A DNA stretch of 64,000 nt. It comes from Pelomonas sp052436255 (lineage in GTDB: Bacteria > Pseudomonadota > Gammaproteobacteria > Burkholderiales > Burkholderiaceae_C). The translations under genes were made by a program, and so were the position numbers. Of the stretch, positions 53,647 to 62,054 are shown one piece after another; the stretch's first letter is position 1, and every line of letters begins with the position of its first letter. The DNA lies in contig JBQVNP010000008.1 in the NCBI GenBank assembly GCA_052436255.1, forward strand, positions 17,096-81,095. Reading direction: 5' to 3'. The notes below the pieces were generated by a model that searched no databases, was not told where the DNA came from, and saw nothing but the letters and a program-made list of their open reading frames with translations.

Positions 53647-54891
53647 TTAATCAGCAAGAGAGGTCTCCTTTGAGTCGTGCGCTGCTGTCGGCCGGGCGGA
53701 GGCCGCCGCTTCCAATGCGTCCAACAGCGCATCAACATCGTCTGCAGTATGCGTGCCGCACAGCGTGATGCGCAGCCGCGCCGTGCCGGCCGCGACCGTC
53801 GGCGGGCGGATGCCGGGCACGCGCAGGCCGGCGGCCTCCAGCGCGGCAGCGAGGGCCATGACCTCGGCATTGCCGCCGACGATCAGCGGCTGGATGGGCG
53901 TGGCGGCGTCGGTCAGCGTCCAACCCAGGCGCGGGTGGCGGTCGATCAGCGCCAGCAGGCCGTCGCGCAGCCGGGCCTGCAGCGCGACGAGGTTGGCGCG
54001 GCGTGCGGCGCCCAGCGGGCCTTCGATCAGCTCGAAGCTGGTCAGCAGCGCATGCTCGATGGCCGGCGGCGACGCGGTGGAGAAGATGAAGTTGCGCGCC
54101 GACTGCAGCAGGTAGTCGACGATGGTGGCGTGCGCCGCGACGAAGGCACCCGACAGGCCGGCGGCCTTGCCCAGCGTGCCGACGAGGACGAGGCGTTCGC
54201 TGTTCAAACCGAAGTGCTCCAGCGAGCCGCGCCCGCGCCCGCCCAGCACGCCAAAGCCGTGCGCGTCGTCGACGATCAGCCAGGCGTCGAATTCCTCGGC
54301 CAGCGCCAGCAGGCCGGGCAGCGGCGCGAGGTCGCCGTCCATGCTGAAGACGGCATCCGTGACGATGAGCTTGACCTTGGCCGCGCTGGCCACCAGCAGC
54401 CTGCGCAGGCCAGCCACGTCCGCGTGGCCGTAGCGCGTGACCTTGGCCTTGGCCAGCCGCGCGGCGTCGATCAGCGAGGCGTGGTTGAGCTGCTCCGAGA
54501 AGATCTCGGTGTGCTCGTCGCCCAATGCGGTGACGACGGCCAGGTTGGCCATGTAGCCCGTGCAGAAGCTGATCGCCCGGGCCTGCGGGATGTGCGGCGC
54601 GTACCAGCGCGCGAGCGTGTCCGTGACGGCCTCGTGCGCGGCGCTGTGGCCGCTGACGAGCGGCGACGCCCCGGAGCCGCCGCCCCACAGGCGCGCGCCT
54701 TCCGCAATTGCGTCGGCAATCGCAGGCTCGGCGGCCAGGCCCAGGTAGTCGTTGGAGCAGAACATCAGCAGCGGCCGGCCGTTGATGGTCTGGCGCGGGG
54801 CGGTGCCGTTGTCGGCGCGGCGCAGCGAGCGCGTCAGGCTCTGCGCGGCGAGGGCATTGAGCTTGGCGCTCAGGTGATCAAGCAAGGACAT
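53647..54891 (-). CDS. bioF: 8-amino-7-oxononanoate synthase
   Basis: A 414-residue PLP enzyme that condenses pimeloyl-thioester with alanine. The conserved N-terminal SNDYLGLA, QLNHASLIDAARLAKA and PLP-Lys region LVGTLGKAAGLSGAF are all present. Its 5' end overlaps bioA by 14 bases and its stop is 4 bases before the ATPase gene, with the ribosome site of that gene inside its last codons. The G+C content is normal for the region. Confidence 0.96.
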   Translation of the reverse strand: MSLLDHLSAKLNALAAQSLTRSLRRADNGTAPRQTINGRPLLMFCSNDYLGLAAEPAIADAIAEGARLWGGGSGASPLVSGHSAAHEAVTDTLARWYAPHIPQARAISFCTGYMANLAVVTALGDEHTEIFSEQLNHASLIDAARLAKAKVTRYGHADVAGLRRLLVASAAKVKLIVTDAVFSMDGDLAPLPGLLALAEEFDAWLIVDDAHGFGVLGGRGRGSLEHFGLNSERLVLVGTLGKAAGLSGAFVAAHATIVDYLLQSARNFIFSTASPPAIEHALLTSFELIEGPLGAARRANLVALQARLRDGLLALIDRHPRLGWTLTDAATPIQPLIVGGNAEVMALAAALEAAGLRVPGIRPPTVAAGTARLRITLCGTHTADDVDALLDALEAAASARPTAAHDSKETSLAD

Positions 54892-56161
54892 CGTTCAATG
54901 TCGCCGTCACGGCCCCGGCCAGGAAGGCCGCGGTCGCGTCGTCGATCAGGTAAGGGGGCATCAGGTAAACGGTCGATCCGATCGGGCGGATCAGCAGTTC
55001 GTGTTCGCGCGCAGCGAGGTGGAAGCGTTCGGCGAAGCGCGGCGGGGCGTCGGGCACGTCGAAAGCCAGGATCATGCCGCGCTGGCGCAGGTGGGTGACT
55101 CGCGAGGCCAGCGGCGCGAAGGCGCGGGTCAGCCGCTCGGCCTGCATGCGGTTGGCGTCGAGCTGGCCGGCGTCGAAGCGGTCCAGCACCGCATTGGCTG
55201 CCGCGCAGGCCAGCGGGTTGCCGGTGTAGGAGTGCGAATGCAGGAAACCACGCGTGACGTCCTCGCTCCAGAAGGCGGCGAAGACGTCGTCGGTCGTCAG
55301 CACCAGCGACAGCGGCAGCGTGCCGCCGGTGATGCCTTTGCTGAGCAGGATGAAGTCGGGCCATTCGGCGCCTGTTTGCTCCCAGGCGAAGAAGGTGCCG
55401 GTGCGACCGCAGCCGACGGCGATCTCGTCGGCGATCAGGTGCACGCCAAACTCCCGCGTCAGCTCGCGCAGGCCTTTCAGATAGGCCGGCGCGTACATGA
55501 CCATGCCGGCCGCGCCCTGGATCAAAGGCTCGACGATGACGGCGGCGATGTGGTCATGGCGTTTGCTCAACAGCGCGCGCATCGCGGCCAGCGCCTCGGC
55601 TTCGTTGCCCAGCCTTGAGTCCGGCGACGCGACGATGTGGGCGCGCATCAAAAGCGGGTCGTACGCGTCGCGGAAGACCTGCACGTCGGTCACGCTCAGC
55701 GCTCCCAGCGTCTCGCCGTGATAGCTGTTCTTCAGGCAGACGAACTCGCGCTTGTCCGCCCGGCCCCGGTTCTTCCACGAATGGAAGCTCTGCTTCAGCG
55801 CGATCTCGACGGCGCTGGCCCCATCGCTGCCGAAGAACGTGTGGCCCAGCTTGCCGTCTGTGCGCGCGGACAGGCGCTCGGCCAGGCGCACGGCGGGCTC
55901 GTGCGTGCAGCCGGCCAGCATCACGTGGGGCAGCGTGTCGAGCTGCTGCTTGATGGCATCGTGCAGGGCCTGGTCGCTGTGGCCGAACAGGTTGACCCAC
56001 CAGGACGAGTTGGCGTCGAAGTAGCGCCGGCCGTCGGTGCCGAACAGCCAGGGGCCGTCGCCGCGCGCGATGGGCAGCGGCGGCACTTGGCCCAAGCGAG
56101 CCATCTGCGTGCAGGGGTGCCAGACGGCGGCGCGGCTGCGGTCTTGGAGGGAGGTCGTCAT
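54878..56161 (-). CDS. bioA: Adenosylmethionine-8-amino-7-oxononanoate transaminase
   Basis: A 427-residue PLP aminotransferase that uses S-adenosylmethionine to aminate KAPA. WHPCTQM near the N-terminus, NSSWWVNLFGH, FFGSDGASAVEIALK and LLSKGITGG with the PLP Lys are BioA hallmarks. The start at 56161 overlaps the DUF4126 stop by 4 bases, and the end overlaps bioF. It forms the top of the bioA-F-(ATPase-TOPRIM)-D-B run. Confidence 0.96.
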   Translation of the reverse strand: MTTSLQDRSRAAVWHPCTQMARLGQVPPLPIARGDGPWLFGTDGRRYFDANSSWWVNLFGHSDQALHDAIKQQLDTLPHVMLAGCTHEPAVRLAERLSARTDGKLGHTFFGSDGASAVEIALKQSFHSWKNRGRADKREFVCLKNSYHGETLGALSVTDVQVFRDAYDPLLMRAHIVASPDSRLGNEAEALAAMRALLSKRHDHIAAVIVEPLIQGAAGMVMYAPAYLKGLRELTREFGVHLIADEIAVGCGRTGTFFAWEQTGAEWPDFILLSKGITGGTLPLSLVLTTDDVFAAFWSEDVTRGFLHSHSYTGNPLACAAANAVLDRFDAGQLDANRMQAERLTRAFAPLASRVTHLRQRGMILAFDVPDAPPRFAERFHLAAREHELLIRPIGSTVYLMPPYLIDDATAAFLAGAVTATLNDVLA

Positions 56162-56772
56162 GCGGGGGAAGGGCGGCGCACACGGCGCACAAGAGCGCGC
56201 AAGAACTTGAAGCAGAACCAGGTCAGCACGGCCATGACGGCCAGCGTCGTCGCCAGGACCGGGAAGAAGACGAAGGGATGCGCCCAGGCCAGCCACAGCA
56301 TCGTCGGCACGGCCACGTCGCCCATCAGCGACAGGCCGAGGTTGGAGAAGGGCTCGGGCGACGTGTTGGCCGCCGCGCGCGTGCTGGCCTTGGCCGCGTG
56401 CGCCACGGCTGCCAGCCCGCCGCCGGCCAGCGCAGCGACGACGGACCACGCCTGGCCCGGGTCGCCGGCCGAGCCGCTGAAGAGCCCCGCCACCAGCGCC
56501 GCGCCGGCGGGGATGCGGATCAGCGTGTGCAGCGCATCCCAGGCGCTGTCGACGAAGGGGATCTTGTCGGCCAGGAACTCCACCAGCGTCATGGCGGCCG
56601 CGCAGCCCATCACCAGCGGCGAGGCCAGCACCTGCAGCCCCGGCGGCAGCGCGACCCAGCCCCAGTACCCCGCCATGCCGACGAGCAGAACCGTCAGATA
56701 CAGGCGCAGGCCGCTGGCCCAGCCGAGGGCGGCGGCCAGGGCGATGAGCTGGACGGCGTCGATATTCGTCAT
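56158..56772 (-). CDS. DUF4126 membrane protein
   Basis: A 204-residue membrane protein of the DUF4126 type: N-terminal LIALAAALGWASGLRLY, LPPGLQVLASPLV, then a segment VEFLADKIPFVDSAWD and three to four further hydrophobic segments. Function unknown. The ATG at 56772 overlaps the previous gene stop by 4 bases and its own stop overlaps bioA by 4, so it is embedded in the same transcript. Nothing links it biochemically to biotin or leucine. Confidence 0.82.
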   Translation of the reverse strand: MTNIDAVQLIALAAALGWASGLRLYLTVLLVGMAGYWGWVALPPGLQVLASPLVMGCAAAMTLVEFLADKIPFVDSAWDALHTLIRIPAGAALVAGLFSGSAGDPGQAWSVVAALAGGGLAAVAHAAKASTRAAANTSPEPFSNLGLSLMGDVAVPTMLWLAWAHPFVFFPVLATTLAVMAVLTWFCFKFLRALVRRVRRPSPA

Positions 56773-57269
56773 GGCAGGCGTGGGCGAAAGCCCGGCACGG
56801 TCGCGTTGAACAGCACTGCGGCCTCGTGCCTGCCGGGTTGACAGACCATCGAGAAGTTCAGCACCTTGCGTGCGGTGACATAGCCCAGGTAGAGGTGCAC
56901 ATGCTCGCCCTCGGCGTGAGCGGCGAAGGACATCTCCAACCCGCCGCCGCCGGTGCGCGGCTTGATGTCCCGCAGCAGCACTTGCAAGGGCGCCTCGCTG
57001 GCCGCCCGGATGGCCTCGATGCGGCTGTCGACGCATTGCTCGGCCAGCGCCTGGGCCCGGTCTTCCGGGATGTCGAAGAAGTCGACCGAGATGATGATCA
57101 CCGCGCCGTCTTCGTCGGACTGGAAGTTCAGCGTGTTGTCGTCGTCGGTCGCGACCTGACGCCACTTGGGGGCCAGGTCGAGCAGGAACTCCGAGTAGGC
57201 ATGTGACTGCCATTGCGCGGGCTGCGGGCGCGGCGCCGTCAGCGAGAAGCTGTAGCTGAGGATGGCCAT
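56769..57269 (-). CDS. Hypothetical protein
   Basis: A 166-residue soluble protein that I cannot assign to a family. It has an alternating strand/helix pattern with no signal peptide, and a conserved-looking FQSDEDGAVIIISVDFFDIPED section. It starts 4 bases after the enoyl-CoA hydratase stop and overlaps the DUF4126 gene by 4 bases. Base composition matches the neighbours. A structural or accessory role is possible; I have no evidence for one. Confidence 0.6.
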   Translation of the reverse strand: MAILSYSFSLTAPRPQPAQWQSHAYSEFLLDLAPKWRQVATDDDNTLNFQSDEDGAVIIISVDFFDIPEDRAQALAEQCVDSRIEAIRAASEAPLQVLLRDIKPRTGGGGLEMSFAAHAEGEHVHLYLGYVTARKVLNFSMVCQPGRHEAAVLFNATVPGFRPRLP

Positions 57270-57273
57270 GGGG

Positions 57274-58056
57274 TCAGCTCGTCAGCCAGGACGGCTTGCT
57301 CTTGGTCAGGAAGCTCTGCACACCCTCACGCCCTTCGGCGCTGGCGCGGATGTCGGCGATGCGCCGCGCCGTGTCGTCGCGCAGCTCGGGCGTGATCTCG
57401 CGACTGGCCACGTCCTTGACGAGCTGCTTGCAGGCGCGCACGGCGGCGGGACCGTTGGCGGTGATGGCCGTGACGAGTTCGTCGACCTTGGCGTCCAACG
57501 CGTCGGCCGTGACGACCTCATGCACCAGGCCGAGCGCCTTCGCTTCGGCTGCCGAGAACCGCTCCGCTGTGACGAAGTAGCGCCGCGACGCCTGCTCGCC
57601 CAGCGCCTTGACGACATAGGGCCCGATGGTGGCGGGCAGCAACCCGAGCTTGGCCTCGCTGAGGCAAAAGCCCGCCGTGTCCACGGCCACGACGATGTCG
57701 GCGCAGGCCACCAGGCCCACGCCGCCCGCATACACATCGCCTTGCACGCGCGCGATGACCGGCACCGGGCAGCTGTAGATCGCCCACAGCATGTCGGCCA
57801 GCTTGCTGGCGTCGGCGTGGTTCTCGTCCCAGCTGTAGCCGGCCATGGCCTTCATCCAGTTCAGGTCGGCGCCGGCGCAGAAAGCCTTGCCTCCGGCGGC
57901 CAGCACGATGGCGCGCAGATCGTCGCGTGCGCCCAAAGCGTTGAAGGTGCCGGTCAGCTCGGCGATCAGGCCTTCGTTGAAAGCGTTGCGCACCTCGGGG
58001 CGGTTCAGTGTGACGCGGGCGGTGTGGCCTGTGATGGCGATGTGCAGGGCATTCAT
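57274..58056 (-). CDS. Enoyl-CoA hydratase/isomerase (methylglutaconyl-CoA hydratase-like)
   Basis: A 260-residue crotonase-fold enzyme. Oxyanion-hole motifs are AGGKAFCAGADL and GDVYAGGVGLVACADI, and the acidic catalytic region is in SEAKLGLLPA. In this context, between MccB and HMG-CoA lyase genes, 3-methylglutaconyl-CoA hydratase (LiuC) is the likely role, hydrating the MCC product before HMG-CoA lyase. Substrate cannot be proved from sequence. The ATG at 58056 starts the typical N-terminus; vapC ends 4 bases upstream. Confidence 0.9.
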   Translation of the reverse strand: MNALHIAITGHTARVTLNRPEVRNAFNEGLIAELTGTFNALGARDDLRAIVLAAGGKAFCAGADLNWMKAMAGYSWDENHADASKLADMLWAIYSCPVPVIARVQGDVYAGGVGLVACADIVVAVDTAGFCLSEAKLGLLPATIGPYVVKALGEQASRRYFVTAERFSAAEAKALGLVHEVVTADALDAKVDELVTAITANGPAAVRACKQLVKDVASREITPELRDDTARRIADIRASAEGREGVQSFLTKSKPSWLTS

Positions 58057-58060
58057 GGCG

Positions 58061-58471
58061 TCAGTGGGCAAGGTGGGGCCAGGCTTGCAGGCCGAGGTGG
58101 TCGACATAGGCGTCGTAGTCGCGGTCGCGGTGCAGCAGCGCAAAGCCACGCTCGATGCAGAAGGTGGCGATCAGGCAGTCGATGCCACTGCGGATCGTCA
58201 GGCCCAGGCGGCGCAGCTGGCGGTATTGGTCGGCCGCGCTGTGTGCCAAGTCGGCGCCACCGGTGGCCTCGGTCGGCAGGCCGGCGAACAGCGAACGCGC
58301 AATGCGCAGGTCGCTCTCCGCGCGGAAGCCGCGCAACACCTCGAACAGCACCAGGTCGGGCAGCACGAGCCGCGTCTGGCCGTCCTCCAGCAGGCGTGCG
58401 AGTGCGGCAGTGGCGCCGTTCTCGCGGCCGTTGAACAGATCGATCCAGACGCCGCTGTCAACGACGACCAT
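58061..58471 (-). CDS. vapC: PIN-domain toxin (VapC family)
   Basis: A 136-residue PIN-domain ribonuclease. The acidic residues of the active site are visible: VVVDSGVWIDLF, LVLFEVLRGF, DCLIATF and LHRDRDYD. VapC proteins cleave initiator tRNA or rRNA when freed from antitoxin. The start at 58471 overlaps the antitoxin gene by 14 bases, the standard antitoxin-then-toxin order. It sits in the leucine-catabolism array and is not flanked by mobile elements. Confidence 0.88.
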   Translation of the reverse strand: MVVVDSGVWIDLFNGRENGATAALARLLEDGQTRLVLPDLVLFEVLRGFRAESDLRIARSLFAGLPTEATGGADLAHSAADQYRQLRRLGLTIRSGIDCLIATFCIERGFALLHRDRDYDAYVDHLGLQAWPHLAH

Positions 58472-58775
58472 GGCTCTTGACCTTGGCTGCCGTCTTGGCC
58501 GCCGTCTTGGCCGCTGTCTTGGGGGCGGCGGGCTTGGCTCGATAGGCCGTCTCGGGCTCAGCCGCACGGACCATGTTGGGCTGGCCGTCCAGACGCTGCT
58601 CGTGCTCGTCCCACCCCCACTGCAGCTTGCCTTTCCATTTCAGGATCTCGCGGTAGGCGGCCTGTCGTTTCAGCAGGGCCAGCCCGGCTTCGACGGCTTC
58701 CTTCTTGGTCTTGTAAGGGCCGGCAGCCATCGCCGCGCTCATCAGCTCGTCATCGATGTCAATGTTGGTGCGCAT
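58458..58775 (-). CDS. vapB: VapB-type antitoxin
   Basis: A 105-residue antitoxin with a short DNA-binding N-terminus (MRTNIDIDDELM) and a helical middle. The C-terminal tail is an Ala/Lys run made of 12-base repeats (AAKT units), longer than in usual VapB proteins. The ATG at 58775 is preferred because family members begin MRTN. A dyad just upstream is the candidate autoregulatory operator. Confidence 0.85.
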   Translation of the reverse strand: MRTNIDIDDELMSAAMAAGPYKTKKEAVEAGLALLKRQAAYREILKWKGKLQWGWDEHEQRLDGQPNMVRAAEPETAYRAKPAAPKTAAKTAAKTAAKVKSHGRR

Positions 58776-58795
58776 GATGTGTATAAAGTTGAACA

Positions 58796-58818
58796 TTGAT
58801 GCACGTGGAGTGTATCAA
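58796..58818. promoter_or_regulatory. Candidate VapBC operator
   Basis: TTGATGCAC (58796-58804) and GTGTATCAA (58810-58818) form an imperfect inverted repeat, 8 of 9 pairs matching, around GTGGA. It lies 20 bases before the vapB start and 16 bases from the end of the GNAT gene. Autorepression by VapBC is inferred from position and symmetry. Confidence 0.6.
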
Positions 58819-58834
58819 TGAGCGGGTGTTGACG

Positions 58835-59365
58835 TCACGCGAGGTGGCGGGAGATGGGCTTGCACATCAGCACTGACCCATATGTCTTGCCCTTCCACTG
58901 CACGCCGCCCACCGTCGTGTAGCCGCGCCGCTCGTAGCGGCGGCGCAGCGCGACGGCGGGTTCGGCGGTGTCCAGCGCCAGCTGCGCAAAGCCCTGCTCG
59001 CGGGCCCAGGCCTCGGCGGCGTCCAGCAGCAGCTCGCCGACGCCTTGCCCGCGGCAGTCGGGGTGCACGGCCAGCTGCGACAGGATGGCCGTGCCCGGTG
59101 TCGTGTACAGCGGCGGCGGTGGGTCGGCGATGTAGGCCTCGCCGGTGGGCTTGGGGCCGCGCACGGCGACCGTGCCGACCAATCGGCCCTCCAACTGGGC
59201 GACGAAGCCCTGTGCGCCGGCCAGTCGTTCACGCGTGACGTCCACGCCCTGGTCGACGGCCGTGAAGTTCCAGCCCTGGGCGGCGAGGCTGGCGTATGCG
59301 GCGTGCAGCAGCGCGGTCAGTTCGGTCAGGCAGTCGTCGGCCTGAAGCGTGCGGATCGCGACCAT
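58835..59365 (-). CDS. GNAT family N-acetyltransferase
   Basis: A 176-residue GNAT acetyltransferase: LSQLAVHPDCRGQGVGELLLDAAE is the acetyl-CoA loop region and YERRGYTTVGG the closing strand. It starts 5 bases after the mccB stop and is probably cotranscribed with it. The ATG at 59365 is favoured because the reading frame upstream is antisense-like within mccB. Substrate unknown. Confidence 0.88.
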   Translation of the reverse strand: MVAIRTLQADDCLTELTALLHAAYASLAAQGWNFTAVDQGVDVTRERLAGAQGFVAQLEGRLVGTVAVRGPKPTGEAYIADPPPPLYTTPGTAILSQLAVHPDCRGQGVGELLLDAAEAWAREQGFAQLALDTAEPAVALRRRYERRGYTTVGGVQWKGKTYGSVLMCKPISRHLA

Positions 59366-59370
59366 GGTCG

Positions 59371-60978
59371 TCACATGCGGAACACGCCGAACTTCGTCTG
59401 CGGAATCGGCGCGTTCAACGCGGCGCTCAGCCCCAGCGCCAGCACGCGGCGCGTGTCGGCCGGGTCGATGACGCCGTCGTCCCACAGTCGCGCCGAGGCG
59501 TAGTACGGGTGGCCCTGGTCCTCGTACTGCTGGCGCAGCGGCGCCTTGAAGGCTTCCTCTTCGTCGGCGCTCCACGCACCACCCTTGGCCTCGATGGCAT
59601 CGCGGCGAATGGTGGACAGCACGCTGGCCGCCTGCTCGCCGCCCATCACGGAGATGCGCGCGTTGGGCCACATCCACAGGAAGCGCGGGCTGTAGGCGCG
59701 GCCGCACATGCCGTAGTTGCCGGCGCCGAAGCTGCCGCCAATGATGACGGTGAACTTGGGAACAGCGGCGCAGGCCACGGCCGTCACCATCTTGGCGCCG
59801 GCGCGGGCGATGCCGTCGTTCTCGTACTTGCGCCCGACCATGAAGCCGGTGATGTTCTGCAGAAACACCAGCGGAATCTTGCGCTGGCAGCACAGCTCGA
59901 TGAAGTGGGCGCCCTTGTTGGCGCTCTCGGCGAACAGGATGCCGTTGTTGGCGACGATGCCCACCGGCATGCCCTCGATGTGGGCAAAGCCGCAGACCAG
60001 CGTGGCGCCGTAGCGGGCCTTGAACTCGTCGAACTCCGAGCCGTCGACGATGCGGGCGATGACCTCGCGGATGTCGAAGGGCTTGCGCGTGTCGACCGGG
60101 ATCACGCCGTGCAACTCGGCGGGGTCGTGGGCCGGTGCCTTGGGCTCCCGCATCGCCAACGGATTCGCCTTGGTCCAGTTCAGCCGCGCCACCGACTGCC
60201 GCGCAATCGCCAGCGCATGCGTGTCGTTGTTGGCCAGGTGGTCGGCCACGCCCGACAGCCGCGTGTGCACGTCGCCACCGCCCAGGTCTTCGGCGGTCAC
60301 GACCTCGCCGGTGGCGGCCTTCACCAGCGGCGGACCGCCCAGGAAGATGGTGCCCTGGTTCTTGACGATGATGGTCTCGTCGCTCATCGCCGGCACATAG
60401 GCGCCGCCGGCCGTGCACGAGCCCATGACGACGGCGATCTGCGGGATGCCCGCGGCGCTCAGGTTGGCCTGGTTGAAGAAGATGCGGCCGAAGTGGTCGC
60501 GGTCGGGGAAGACCTCGTCCTGGTTGGGCAGGTTGGCGCCGCCACTGTCCACCAGGTAGATGCAGGGCAGGCGGTTCTGCGCGGCGACTTCCTGGGCACG
60601 CAGATGCTTCTTGACGGTGATGGGGTAGTAGGTGCCGCCCTTGACCGTCGCGTCGTTGCAGACGATGACGCACTCCACACCCGACACGCGGCCGATGCCG
60701 GCCACCACGCCGCCACCCGGCGCGGCGTTGTCATACAGGTTCAGGCCGGCCAGCGGCGCCAGTTCGAGGAAGGGCGTGCCGGGGTCGAGCAGCATCTCCA
60801 CGCGGTCGCGCGGCAGCAGCTTGCCGCGGGCGGTGTGCTTGGCGCGCGCGGCATCGCCGCCGCCCTGGGCGATCTGAGCGAGCTTGGCGTTCAGGTCGTC
60901 GATGAGGCCGCGCATCGCGTCCGCATTGGCCTTGAAGTCGGCCGAGCGGGGGTTGATCTGCGTGTTCAGGACCGGCAT
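59371..60978 (-). CDS. Methylcrotonyl-CoA carboxylase beta subunit (carboxyltransferase)
   Basis: A 535-residue acyl-CoA carboxyltransferase, the partner of the biotin-carrier subunit at 48106. The long N-terminal start MPVLNTQI, RGKLLPRDRVEMLLDPG, and GGSFGAGNYGMCGRAY are typical of the MCC beta class, which carboxylates 3-methylcrotonyl-CoA in the leucine pathway. It heads the minus-strand array and is divergent from a TetR gene across a 150-base region. The isovaleryl-CoA dehydrogenase expected in a full liu operon is not in the window. Confidence 0.95.
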   Translation of the reverse strand: MPVLNTQINPRSADFKANADAMRGLIDDLNAKLAQIAQGGGDAARAKHTARGKLLPRDRVEMLLDPGTPFLELAPLAGLNLYDNAAPGGGVVAGIGRVSGVECVIVCNDATVKGGTYYPITVKKHLRAQEVAAQNRLPCIYLVDSGGANLPNQDEVFPDRDHFGRIFFNQANLSAAGIPQIAVVMGSCTAGGAYVPAMSDETIIVKNQGTIFLGGPPLVKAATGEVVTAEDLGGGDVHTRLSGVADHLANNDTHALAIARQSVARLNWTKANPLAMREPKAPAHDPAELHGVIPVDTRKPFDIREVIARIVDGSEFDEFKARYGATLVCGFAHIEGMPVGIVANNGILFAESANKGAHFIELCCQRKIPLVFLQNITGFMVGRKYENDGIARAGAKMVTAVACAAVPKFTVIIGGSFGAGNYGMCGRAYSPRFLWMWPNARISVMGGEQAASVLSTIRRDAIEAKGGAWSADEEEAFKAPLRQQYEDQGHPYYASARLWDDGVIDPADTRRVLALGLSAALNAPIPQTKFGVFRM

Positions 60979-61090
60979 GGAGTCTCCCGCGAGCCCGCAC
61001 TAAGCGGGGCTCAACTTGATCGTTTGCGGCCTCGTGAGCCGCGTGAGGGGCGCCAGAATAGTCCAGGGCGAACACGGATGCAATCGCGAC

Positions 61091-61105
61091 TTGAGTGATC
61101 CTCAA
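61091..61105. promoter_or_regulatory. Possible operator between mccB and the TetR gene
   Basis: TTGAG-TGATC-CTCAA is a perfect 5-bp-arm dyad about 24 bases before the TetR ATG in the divergent region. It could be a TetR site controlling both directions. The arms are short, so this is weak evidence alone. Confidence 0.35.
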
Positions 61106-61128
61106 CAATTGCGCAGAATGCGACCCCG

Positions 61129-61824
61129 ATGAGCAGCGTCGCCACCGTACCCCAGCGCAGGTCCCCGTCCGGCCCGAAGGCCGAGCAGCGCGTGCGCGAC
61201 ATCCTGCGGGTCGGCCGCGAGGTCTTCGCCGAGCGCGGCTACGAGCGCGCGACGACGACCGAGATCGCGCAGCGCCTGGGCATCTCCGAGGCCACCGTCT
61301 TCACCTACTTCCGTGGCAAGCGCGAGCTGTGCATGCGCGTCATCCAGGACTGGTACGACGAGATCATCGATGCCATCCAGGCCGGCCTGCCGCGCCAGGC
61401 TGGCGTGCGCGAACAGCTGGAGTTCGTCGTGCTGACGCATCTGCGCCTGTTCCTGATCCAGGGCACGGGCCTGTGCGCGCTGGTGCTGTCGGAGGGGCGC
61501 ACGAAAGGCCAGGATCTCGGTGAAGGCTTCGTCGCGCTGCAGCGCCGCTACACCGCGCCGCTGATGGACCTGCTGGCGCGCGGCCAGGACGCCGGGGAAG
61601 TGCGACGCGACATTCCGCTGCGCCTGCTGCGCTCGCTCGTCTTCGGGCCGATGGAGCACATGCTGTGGGAGGTCGTCATCACCGGCCGTCAGCTCGACGT
61701 CGAGGCCAGCGCGCGCGACCTCGTCGCGCTGCTGTGGCCGGCCCTGCAGGCGCCAGACCAGGAACTGCACAAGCTGCGCCGCTTGCGCGGCCAGCTGCAG
61801 CAGGCGCTGTCAGCGAGTGAGTGA
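61129..61824 (+). CDS. TetR family transcriptional regulator
   Basis: A 231-residue TetR-type repressor. The HTH is TTTEIAQRLGISEATVFTYFRGKREL at about residues 42-67, preceded by ILRVGREVFAERGYERA. The ligand domain is helical. It is divergent from mccB, so control of the leucine/biotin array is plausible; some liu clusters use MerR-type LiuR instead. The ligand is unknown. Confidence 0.88.
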   Translation: MSSVATVPQRRSPSGPKAEQRVRDILRVGREVFAERGYERATTTEIAQRLGISEATVFTYFRGKRELCMRVIQDWYDEIIDAIQAGLPRQAGVREQLEFVVLTHLRLFLIQGTGLCALVLSEGRTKGQDLGEGFVALQRRYTAPLMDLLARGQDAGEVRRDIPLRLLRSLVFGPMEHMLWEVVITGRQLDVEASARDLVALLWPALQAPDQELHKLRRLRGQLQQALSASE

Positions 61825-61980
61825 CTGCAGCAGCACCGTCTCGCAGACCTTGAACAGCAGCCAAGCCGCCATGGCGCCCGCCGATGAGGCCAGCAGCTCC
61901 AGCAGCTGGCGCAGGCCGCCGTCCTGCAGGGCCTGCCAGCCGTGCTCGGACTGCAGGGCCAAGCTCCAAATCCTCACCAT
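61810..61980 (-). CDS. Possible small protein (56 residues)
   Basis: An open frame of 56 codons between the TetR gene and the FecR gene, opposite strand. It has GGGAG 7 bases before the ATG, C/G-rich third positions like real genes here, and encodes a soluble N-terminus followed by a hydrophobic stretch (LLASSAGAMAAWLLF). It overlaps the TetR 3' end by 15 bases. No similarity is recognised. The rest of this 230-base interval shows no other gene. Confidence 0.35.
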   Translation of the reverse strand: MVRIWSLALQSEHGWQALQDGGLRQLLELLASSAGAMAAWLLFKVCETVLLQSLTR

Positions 61981-62054
61981 GGCGCGCTCCCCGGTGTTCG
62001 GTCTCGTCCGGCGTGGCTAGTATTCGCCATCCTGCAAGGGAAGGGGAGGCGTCG

